Source of the DNA: Streptomyces himastatinicus ATCC 53653
GTDB lineage: Bacteria; Actinomycetota; Actinomycetes; Streptomycetales; Streptomycetaceae
Assembly: GCF_000158915.1 (NCBI RefSeq)
Contig: NZ_GG657754.1
Coordinates: 2,099,536-2,154,793 of the forward strand
Reading direction: 5' to 3'
DNA length: 55,258 nucleotides
The notes beneath the pieces were generated by a model, which saw only the letters and a program-made list of their open reading frames with translations, did not search any database and was not told the origin of the DNA. The position numbers and the translations under genes are program-made. Position 1 is the stretch's first letter. Every line of letters starts with the position of its first letter. Positions 48,854-55,258 of the stretch are shown piece by piece.

Positions 48854-48981
48854 AAACCGAGAACCCCTGACCATCCGATAAAAGTAACCACCGCACGCAG
48901 GATGAACCTCAGACAGCACCCTCGGCCGCCTGCCGGTCCGCTTCGACGGCGCCCCCTCGATCCCATACATAGGGGTCCAGA

Positions 48982-51900
48982 TCAAGAGCGGCGTCTCCCA
49001 TTGCCTCGCTTGTCCCGAACGAGCTCTGCGGCGACCCACTGCTCGAATTCGCCGATAGGGACTACTGGCACGCTGGAGGCAAGCACTCGGGGAGCCATGA
49101 GATCCCTGCTGGTGACGATGGCGGATGTAACAGTCCAGCTGGTGGTATCGCGATCCTTGAGGAAGTGAGTCAACATTGCCCCAAGGTTTTGGTGTACCCA
49201 CGCTGTGCGGCGACCAAGTTTGAAGAGAGCACTTTTGTCGCCGCGCAATAGAGCATCGGCTTCGTTGGCCATTTCGGTCGGATTACGTGACATCTCGAAA
49301 TCCTTGGCTTCGATAACGATGATCACACGTCTAGCCGCGTCGATACCAAGCGCATCGATGTCGCCCAGATCGTGCCCCTCGGCCGACACGAGTCTACGTC
49401 CCGCGATTTTGGAAACACCCCTGACAGCGATGGAACAGCCTCCAGCCTTGAGTGTTTCGACGACATGCGCTTCGAAAGCCTTGTTCTCGTCCTGCCGAAT
49501 CACTCCCAGCAGTTTCTTCATCGCTGGTGACGTGCTGCGCAACCGTCCGGAGTAGATGAGGTTGACCCAATACGAGCCACTGCTCCAAGTGTGTCTGGCT
49601 CCCCAGACGAGTTGAGAGCCGTCCCCTGTACCCACGCGGATTAGCGGGCGTCGAACGTACGACCACTCACGGTTGTAGCGCCACGGCCACGCATCGGAGT
49701 TGACAGAAAGGAATTTGGCCCGGGGACGCAGTGTGAGCAGATCGAGGAAGGTCTGTGCTTTCTCATGTTCCCAGTGCAGCGTCGTGGACAAGTGATCGGC
49801 AACAACCGACTCTGGAAGGGTGTAGGGCTCTGACTGGCAGCGTTCATCCCCCAGAGCGATGACCTCGCCGATACCCTGCGCCAAGTCAGTGAGAGAGAAG
49901 CCGAACTCGGCAACCATTGCTTCTTCTACCTGCGTGGTGGACCCTTGGGGCTCGGATCCCCGGCGGGAATGACGAGTCGGCGCCGTAAGTAGGAGTGCCT
50001 CTGCTCGGGCTGTAGCAAGGGCGTTGGAGCCGGATTCGTATTGGTCGCCGCGGGAGACACCGAGTCGGCCAGAGGCCAACAAGGCAAGTTGAGCCTCTGA
50101 GAAGTCGTGGTGAATTGCTTCCGAGAGAGTGGCACGAGAGATGAGTTCTGCAGACAACGCCATGAGGTGGTCGTAGGTGTCCAGGGTGAGTGACGAGTCT
50201 CCACTGGGAGGTTGGGCAGCGACGTATTCGATGAGGAATCGACTGGCCTGAGCAGCTTCCACTTGGCGCTTGGTGGTCCTGACAAGGTTCTCGGCCGGCT
50301 GGCTTGCCTCTCCGAAGCAGGCAATGCGCGATGGGAGGATCTGGTCGTTGAAGGCCTCGTCGTACAGGAGCGCTTCGTGCCGGGAAATCAGCGACTCGAT
50401 GAGTCCCTCGGCCGCCAGACCGGCCACAGTATCCTCGATGAGCGCGAAGTAGTGCCCTACGACCTTCTGCAGAACCTGGGTGCGCTCGTCCGATGGGATG
50501 GCCCCAACAGGCGTACCGGCGCTATCGAGATACCGGCCCAGTTCGTCGAGAACCGCGGCGGAAGCGGCCGGTTGTACCAGTCGAGCCGTAGGAAGCGGAC
50601 CGGGACGCAGCGGAACGCGTGGGTTCAGCTCGACGTGCAACATCTGTTTGGGGCCTTCGGGCGCCAGTTGATCGACGAGCGCGCTGCGGGAAGCGTCAGG
50701 ATCCTCGTCCACCAATCCGGCGGTTTGCGTGATGCCTTCAAGCAGGGCGCGTAGCAGGATGCGGTCGGCTCCATTTGCGTCTGTGAGAAGGCTGGCCATC
50801 CCCTCCGCGCAGAGGCGCAGATCGACGAGCCCAGGTTCGGCGCCATGCACGCCGACCCAGGGGCGTTCACTTTCTGTACCAGGATTGCCGTCCAACGCAG
50901 CCTGCCACGCTGAGGGATTATCGAAGGAAAGGCTCACGTACAGCTCGCCCGTAGACGCGGCTCGCGGCAAGAGGTCGGGGCGGGCGGTGGAAATCTGCCA
51001 GGTCCAGAAGGCTGCTGCTTCTACCGTCAGGTGATGGAAATCCTTCAGCCCGTCAGCAACTTCATGGTCGCCAGCACCCAACCACACATTTACGTCTGGG
51101 ACTTCGACGAGTCTCCCCACCTCGGGTACGTCTGGAAGAGGTCGATAGATCGGCGCCGTAGACGTGCCGTATACGGAGACCACCGGCACGTAGACAGGCC
51201 TGTGGGGGCTGGGAACGTCATGACGGTCGTAGCGTTGCTGAACTTCAACGCGCAGCGCTCGAGAGTGGTCCTGTTCGACGAGAAGCATCGTAGGTCTCGT
51301 GTCGTCTGACACGTAGTAGCTGTACTCGCAGTTCCGGTAGAGCCCGTAGTTGTCCAGTGCGCTCCACGACTGCACATGGGTCGTCTCGTGCAGCTCCGTT
51401 TCCGCTTGCGCAAATCGCCATAGGAACAGGGGGTCTGAGCCGTCCAGCTCTGCCATGACCTGAAGGTCGCTGAGAGAGGTCACGACGACCGGGCCGGGGC
51501 GACGCTGGTCCGCGAGTCCTAAGAACGAGGATCGGCCCACGCCTTCGTTGATTATGAGGCGAAGAGTGCGGGCGTCCTCGGGAAGAGGCGGGCCGACAGG
51601 GTCAATGACGTTCTGTACCCGCAGACCAAGATCCCGGATGGGCCAGTGACCTGCCGGATTGGTGTCGTCGTAGTCGGACAGGTCATCCATGACCACGGCA
51701 AGGTCGAGGATCTTGTCCTCAGCGAACGTGAAGGTGCGGCGGGTGATCAGGTCATCACCCGTCTGTTGAGCCGACCCTGTCGGGACCGCACCACACAGCG
51801 TCAAAAGGCGGCCGGTGTCTCTCATCGTCTGATCGCGCAGTAGGCGCGCAAGCTGAGGTCGGCATTCGTGCAACCCGGCTTGAACGATGAGTTCATGGCG

Positions 51901-52653
51901 CAGCGCCGTAACCAGTTCGGCTGGATTTGCGACGATCAAGCCGTCTTCCATGAGGAGAAGAGGTTTGACTACGAGTCCATCGTCCGGCCCTGGTCCCGTG
52001 GTGAGCGTGTGCTCGCCGGGCCGGATACCCCATCCAGCGAGGAGATCGACGGAACTGGCCGGCAGCAGGTGAGACAGGTCGGTGAAGCGATAGCGGACGG
52101 CTTCCCGCAGGGCGGTGAGAGTCTTCTCTCCCGGAACGAACACCTCGTCGCCGTGTCGCTGCGGCGGAGCGATACCCCGGTGAAGCCCGGCCCGACGCAG
52201 CATGGCGTCGCTCAACCTCAATGCCGTGTGCGCCCACAGCTGCGTCTCCTTGACGAACTGCGTCGGCAATACGGCCTGTCCATCAGGCCCGAGGATGCTA
52301 CGCAGCATGAGATCGAGGGTGTGAGCACACCGTGATGTCAGTCCTTGCGCGACGAGACATGGCCCGCCGTGGAAGGAAACCTCGGCGGTGTACAGGTCGT
52401 CGTACAAATCTTCTTGGGCCCGGATCTGAGAGCCGCTGACCAGGGGATCCTTGAGCAGCGCCCGGAGCTTGCTGGGTGACAGCCGAGGTACATCCGGACG
52501 GCTGGGGAGGCACGCGCCGATGGAAGCAAGGCGCTGAAGCCTCACAAGGCGCGGAATGTTCTGAGGAATCAACTGCAGAGCGGCTGCCGACGCGACAAGC
52601 GAGGGGCCGTCTACATCGTGCCAAGGGCGGCCGGTCAAGCGGGCAGCGGTCAT
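48982..52653 (-). CDS. giant protein with C-terminal PD-(D/E)xK nuclease domain
   Basis: 1223 residues from ATG 52653 (TAGGAG upstream). The first 1000 or so residues show no recognised motif; they are mixed alpha/beta with several Trp-rich stretches (RFAQAETELHETTHVQSW, FWTWQISTARPDLLP). The C-terminal domain has FEAHVVETLKAGG (Glu1061), GDIDALGID (Asp1098/1100) and VIIVIEAKDF (Glu1115, Lys1117), an intact restriction-type active site of the Mrr/NERD kind. A large sensor or targeting region plus a nuclease is a common single-protein anti-phage design. It stands alone, its start codon about 330 bp from the distal end of the transposon, and has a somewhat lower GC third position than the arg genes. 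Confidence 0.8.
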   Translation of the reverse strand: MTAARLTGRPWHDVDGPSLVASAAALQLIPQNIPRLVRLQRLASIGACLPSRPDVPRLSPSKLRALLKDPLVSGSQIRAQEDLYDDLYTAEVSFHGGPCLVAQGLTSRCAHTLDLMLRSILGPDGQAVLPTQFVKETQLWAHTALRLSDAMLRRAGLHRGIAPPQRHGDEVFVPGEKTLTALREAVRYRFTDLSHLLPASSVDLLAGWGIRPGEHTLTTGPGPDDGLVVKPLLLMEDGLIVANPAELVTALRHELIVQAGLHECRPQLARLLRDQTMRDTGRLLTLCGAVPTGSAQQTGDDLITRRTFTFAEDKILDLAVVMDDLSDYDDTNPAGHWPIRDLGLRVQNVIDPVGPPLPEDARTLRLIINEGVGRSSFLGLADQRRPGPVVVTSLSDLQVMAELDGSDPLFLWRFAQAETELHETTHVQSWSALDNYGLYRNCEYSYYVSDDTRPTMLLVEQDHSRALRVEVQQRYDRHDVPSPHRPVYVPVVSVYGTSTAPIYRPLPDVPEVGRLVEVPDVNVWLGAGDHEVADGLKDFHHLTVEAAAFWTWQISTARPDLLPRAASTGELYVSLSFDNPSAWQAALDGNPGTESERPWVGVHGAEPGLVDLRLCAEGMASLLTDANGADRILLRALLEGITQTAGLVDEDPDASRSALVDQLAPEGPKQMLHVELNPRVPLRPGPLPTARLVQPAASAAVLDELGRYLDSAGTPVGAIPSDERTQVLQKVVGHYFALIEDTVAGLAAEGLIESLISRHEALLYDEAFNDQILPSRIACFGEASQPAENLVRTTKRQVEAAQASRFLIEYVAAQPPSGDSSLTLDTYDHLMALSAELISRATLSEAIHHDFSEAQLALLASGRLGVSRGDQYESGSNALATARAEALLLTAPTRHSRRGSEPQGSTTQVEEAMVAEFGFSLTDLAQGIGEVIALGDERCQSEPYTLPESVVADHLSTTLHWEHEKAQTFLDLLTLRPRAKFLSVNSDAWPWRYNREWSYVRRPLIRVGTGDGSQLVWGARHTWSSGSYWVNLIYSGRLRSTSPAMKKLLGVIRQDENKAFEAHVVETLKAGGCSIAVRGVSKIAGRRLVSAEGHDLGDIDALGIDAARRVIIVIEAKDFEMSRNPTEMANEADALLRGDKSALFKLGRRTAWVHQNLGAMLTHFLKDRDTTSWTVTSAIVTSRDLMAPRVLASSVPVVPIGEFEQWVAAELVRDKRGNGRRRS

Positions 52654-52852
52654 GCGCGTCTCCTAGGGCTGGCGGACGATTCTTGATGCAGCCGAAGAAT
52701 TCACTGCGACCAGCAACAAGCGCCTCCGTGCGTCACGGTAGCGCCCAGGACTGACAACGGACGCCTCTTCCCAACCCCGAACGCCCGACGCCTACGGGAT
52801 CGAGTTCACCAGGCGCTCGGCATCGCCGACGCGGAACCGGCTCACCCCCGTC
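52654..52852. other. upstream region of the giant nuclease gene
   Basis: 199 bases between the nuclease start and the distal-end repeats; with the transposon end and the flank up to 53208 this makes a 555-bp gene-free stretch. It should contain the nuclease promoter. Nothing else recognised. Confidence 0.4.
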
Positions 52853-52985
52853 ACTCACTCACAGTGAGCATCCAAACCCATGATTCGCCAACTAAGCCTC
52901 TCATGATTTGCCAACAAGGATTCTCCACGTGCTCCCGACCTGCGCGTCTCAGTCCATGATTCGCCAACTAAAGCTCTCGGTCACA
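52853..52985. repeat. distal transposon end: three TnsB-type sites, tniQ tip and terminal repeat
   Basis: ATGATTCGCCAACTA at 52880-52894, ATGATTTGCCAACAA at 52903-52917 and ATGATTCGCCAACTA at 52957-52971: three copies of the inverse of the TAGTTGGC motif, spaced wider than at the other end. The terminus is TCTCGGTCACA (52975-52985). The first 15 bases are the last codons and stop of a tniQ (T-H-S-Q-stop, compare T-H-A-Q-stop at 31042). Confidence 0.88.
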
Positions 52986-52990
52986 CCGGC
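52986..52990. repeat. target-site duplication CCGGC, distal copy
   Basis: Directly follows the terminal ACA of the element and equals the five bases before its other end (24655-24659). Confidence 0.92.
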
Positions 52991-53208
52991 GGTTCATCGC
53001 CTTTCGTGCCCTGTCGGCTGCGGGCTAGTGTTCACGCAGCGAGTGACCCACGAGGAGCGAAGACATGCCCGGTCGTCCGAGCACGCGTTGACGTTTGAGG
53101 CCGTGAGCGGCCTGTCATCGCGTGCCTGCCCTTGAAGCGCGGCACAGCGAGCCTTCCTTTCCCGCTGCCTGAATGCGGGTCTCGTCTTCGGTCATCCGAG
53201 GGGTCTCC

Positions 53209-54549
53209 GTGCCGTCCTCTTCTTCTGCTTCCTCCGCTTCCCCTGCTTCTTCCGCTTCCTCTGCTGTATCCGATTCCGGTCGACCTGTTCCATCACACCT
53301 GTGGCGGGACCGCGACTTCCGCAGGCTCTGGGTGGGCCAAACGGCCTCCCAACTGGGCGAACAGGCAAGTCTGGTGGTGCTGCCGCTCTTCGCCGTCCTG
53401 ACGCTCAACGCCAGTGCCGGCCAGTTGGGCGCCCTGCGCGCGGTGGGACAGGCGCCGATCCTGCTGCTGTCGCTCTTCGTCGGCGCATGGGTGGACAGGT
53501 GGCGGACCCGTACGGTGATGGTGCTGACGGACGCCGGTCGGGCCCTGGCCCTGGGCGCCGCGGCCGTGGCCGGCCTCCTCGGTGGGCTCGGCCTGCCGAC
53601 GCTGCTCGTGGTCGCCTTCACCGTCGGGGCCCTGTCCGTGTTCTTCGACGTGGCATACCACGCGTCCTTGGTACGGCTGGTGAAACGCGATCAGTTGGTA
53701 CGGGGCAACAGCGCGCTCGAGGGCAGTCGGTCCGCCGCGCAGATCGGCGGTCCCGCCCTCGGTGGTGCGCTGGTGTCGGCGCTGTCGGCGCCGATCGCCG
53801 CCGCCTCCAGTGCGGTGTTCTTCGCGCTGTCGTTCCTGTCGATCCGACGGATCGGTCGCCGCGAAGCCGTCCCGGAACACTCGGAACGTCCCCCTCGGGT
53901 CTGGCGGCGGATCCATGAGGGCCTCCGCTTTGTCGCCCGCGATACCTCGCTGCGGACCGTGTGCCTCGCGTCGGCCGCCTTCCAGTTCTCCTTCGCGGCG
54001 GTGATGACCGTCTACCTGCTGTTCCTGCCACGGGACCTGCACCTGTCGGGCACCGTCGTCGGGCTGGCACTCGCGGCGACGGGGCCGGGCGCCCTCCTGG
54101 GCTCGCTACTGGCCGCCCACCTGCCGGGCCGCTTCGGATATGGCGCTGTGCTCGTGTCCGCGGCGGCACTCGGCGACGGCGTGTTCCTGTTCGTGCCCGC
54201 ACTGCACGGCTCCTCTGTGGTGACGGTTCCCGCGCTCCTCACGGTCGGCTTCGTCTTCGGGACCTTCAGCCAGCTGGTGAACGTCACGATCATGGCCGTC
54301 CGGCAGACCGTCACCCCGGACGGGATGCAAGGCCGCGCGGCCGCGACGATCAGCTTTGTCGGCGGGGGGCTGACCCCGCTCGGCTCGCTGCTCGGCGGCT
54401 TTCTCGCGGAAGCGTGGGGAACACGCACGAGCCTCCTGGTGACAGCCGCGGGCATGCTGCTGTCACCGGCGCTGATGGCCCTGTCCCCACTCGCCCGCCT
54501 GGGACGGACGCTCCCCGCCCCGCCGGAGAATCCGGCCCCGTCCGCGTGA
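53209..54549 (+). CDS. MFS exporter (enterobactin-exporter-like MFS_3 group)
   Basis: About 446 residues from GTG 53209, preferred over ATG 53173 because GAGGGG lies just upstream. A Ser/Ala-only stretch of about 20 residues (a TCT/TCC-rich DNA tract at 53217-53272) precedes LWRDRDFRRLWVGQTASQLG, the typical start of this exporter group. About twelve membrane helices follow; the loop VDRWRTRTVMVLTDAGRAL matches the MFS signature. It probably exports a siderophore or drug across the plasma membrane. Chromosomal gene just outside the transposon; the former upstream neighbour of argC. Confidence 0.85.
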   Translation: MPSSSSASSASPASSASSAVSDSGRPVPSHLWRDRDFRRLWVGQTASQLGEQASLVVLPLFAVLTLNASAGQLGALRAVGQAPILLLSLFVGAWVDRWRTRTVMVLTDAGRALALGAAAVAGLLGGLGLPTLLVVAFTVGALSVFFDVAYHASLVRLVKRDQLVRGNSALEGSRSAAQIGGPALGGALVSALSAPIAAASSAVFFALSFLSIRRIGRREAVPEHSERPPRVWRRIHEGLRFVARDTSLRTVCLASAAFQFSFAAVMTVYLLFLPRDLHLSGTVVGLALAATGPGALLGSLLAAHLPGRFGYGAVLVSAAALGDGVFLFVPALHGSSVVTVPALLTVGFVFGTFSQLVNVTIMAVRQTVTPDGMQGRAAATISFVGGGLTPLGSLLGGFLAEAWGTRTSLLVTAAGMLLSPALMALSPLARLGRTLPAPPENPAPSA

Positions 54550-54578
54550 CGGCTTCTGCCGCCGCGAGCAGCCCCTCA

Positions 54579-54836
54579 CGGCTGAGACCTCAGCACGGCG
54601 ACCTCGGGCGACGGGTCGAAGCCGTGCTCGACCAGCCGGCGGACCACCCGCAGGCTTCGCAACGACCACCACGCGCGGCGTCGAGGTGCGATGCGATCTC
54701 GTCGAGGCCCCGGCCGGGCCAGGGCGGCAGCGGCGCGTCGTGCAGCATCCGTGCGGCCGCAGCCGCCGCGGCCCACGCCGCCGACGGCGCGGGCGACGGC
54801 TCGCCGAGGCGGCCGCCCGCCCGGGGACGGTTCATC
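54579..54836 (-). other. possible small gene with a frame change
   Basis: A minus-strand frame starts MNRPRAGGRLGEPSPAPSAA and stays protein-like to LDEIASHLDAARGG. A second frame from there reads WWSLRSLRVVRRLVEHGFDP then SPEVAVLRSQP and a stop at 54579. Joined by a one-base shift near 54680 they would give about 85 residues. It could be a frameshifted small gene or coincidence; no family recognised. Its ATG is two bases before the next gene's stop. Confidence 0.35.
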
Positions 54837-54837
54837 C

Positions 54838-55258
54838 CTAGGACCGCGTCGCCCTCGCGCACTCGTCCCCGGAGGACTCGCCGCGCCCGACCGGCGCGGT
54901 GCGGTCGTAGGGGTCGACCTCCGTGCCGGTCTCGTCCGCCCGGCGGTCGGAGCCGAAGGGCGGGGTGAAGTAGCCCGTGGGGGCGCCGCAGCCGCCGTTG
55001 GTCATGTCGTACTTGTACGAGACGATCGAGAACGTGCCCGGCTCGGTGATCACCTTGGCCGGGTTGTCCCAGCTCAGGACCAGCTCGCGCCGGACGATCG
55101 TGCGCACGATCTCGTCGCCGCCGCCCGCGTCCGCGCGGGTGACCGGGTAGACGAAGGTGACGTCGGCGGTCACCTGGAGCGCGCCGCGCTCGCCCTCCCG
55201 GTAGGTGAGCCGGCCCCGGGTCTTCACGATGTCGCCGACCAGTTGGGCACGAGAGGGC
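54838..55258 (-). CDS. unknown protein, N-terminal part beyond the window
   Basis: The frame enters from the right edge (AQLVGDIVKTRGRLTYREGE) and ends DECARATRS. The visible 139 residues are beta-rich: LQVTADVTFVYPVTRA, IVRTIVRRELVLSWDNPAKV and TFSIVSYKYDMTNGGC. A polar Asp/Arg/Gly-rich tail carries two Cys (GGCGAP, DECAR). The pattern suits an extracellular or lipoprotein domain of unknown role. An internal GTG at 55227 exists, but upstream codons look coding. Confidence 0.65.
   Translation of the reverse strand, partial: PSRAQLVGDIVKTRGRLTYREGERGALQVTADVTFVYPVTRADAGGGDEIVRTIVRRELVLSWDNPAKVITEPGTFSIVSYKYDMTNGGCGAPTGYFTPPFGSDRRADETGTEVDPYDRTAPVGRGESSGDECARATRS

Larger units (their letters stand above)
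24660..52985. mobile_element. complete Tn7-like transposon, 28.3 kb, with defence-type cargo
   Basis: The two ends, read inward, are TGTGACCGAGA then TT or GC then TTTAGTTGGC: 23 of 27 bases identical as an inverted repeat, beginning with TGT as in Tn7. They are flanked by CCGGC duplications. The argC-side end is followed by tnsA, tnsB, tnsC and tniQ in one tightly packed operon reading inward, as in Tn7, where the tns operon starts at the end next to the attachment gene. Everything from 31.2 to 52.65 kb is cargo: five candidate defence modules plus relics. Interrupted arg-flank order supports insertion: removing the element and one CCGGC rejoins the DNA 80 bp upstream of argC to the MFS gene side. 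Confidence 0.93.

Noticed and set aside
24660..52985. CRISPR array or Cas genes, as in CRISPR-guided Tn7-like elements
   Set aside because: No spaced direct repeats and no Cas-like proteins in the element; TniQ is the long TnsD-like form, which suggests protein-guided targeting.
52991..53208. Short frame starting ATGCCCGGTCGTCCGAG near 53065 after GAGGAG
   Set aside because: A good ribosome site but only eight codons before a stop; at most a leader peptide, with no supporting features.

Overview
The window is high-GC actinobacterial chromosome, almost certainly Streptomyces. The evidence is very GC-rich third codon positions, frequent GTG starts, 1-4 base overlaps between successive genes, a WhiJ-type XRE/DUF397/ATPase-like set, and an arginine cluster in the order argC-argJ-argB-argD-argR ... 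argG-argH on the minus strand. That order matches the argCJBDRGH cluster known from Streptomyces, but here about 16.3 kb separates argR from argG.

Layout. 1-3314 (minus): 5'-anchored aldo/keto reductase (cut by the window edge), argH (one-base frameshift as read) and argG with an ARG-box-like palindrome. 3485-19041: accessory and housekeeping genes. These are an alpha/beta hydrolase, an MGT-type glycosyltransferase facing an NDP-sugar-ketoreductase-like enzyme, the XRE/DUF397/ATPase set, a Cml-like efflux pump, an ATP-grasp enzyme with a papain-like protein, a flavinylation/ferric-reductase operon (apbE frameshifted), DUF488, a PPOX-fold protein and a BASS transporter. 19042-19633 is a non-coding block with a 47-49 bp tandem repeat. 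19634-24575 (minus): argR, argD, argB, argJ and argC; the last four are joined by 4-base overlaps.

Main result. Bases 24660-52985 are a complete 28.3-kb Tn7-like transposon inserted 85 bp upstream of argC. It starts TGTGACCGAGA, ends with the inverse of that sequence, and is flanked by a 5-bp direct repeat CCGGC. Both ends carry copies of a TAGTTGGC motif (likely TnsB sites). Genes tnsA-tnsB-tnsC-tniQ read inward from the argC-side end. The rest is cargo that looks like a stacked defence island: an EACC1 protein with a caspase-SF1 helicase fusion; a 460-aa unknown; a regulated zinc/XRE/DUF6083/UvrD-like helicase module; an AIPR protein overlapping a Ser/Thr kinase gene, with a convergent PIN protein; an inverted-repeat-bounded unknown gene; and a 1223-aa protein with a C-terminal PD-(D/E)xK nuclease.

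The cargo records several assembly steps. A copy of the distal-end sequence, including the tip of tniQ, lies right after the intact tniQ (31042-31083). A 130-bp relic of a second tniQ sits at 41.8 kb. Remnants of an HNH nuclease and an IS3 transposase lie between modules. 52991 onward returns to chromosome: an MFS exporter, a doubtful small ORF and a partial gene.

Several genes (argH, apbE, the PIN gene, possibly two small ORFs) show one- or four-base indels, two of them in G or C runs. Base-calling error should be excluded before these are called pseudogenes. All assignments come from reading the sequence; no database search was run.
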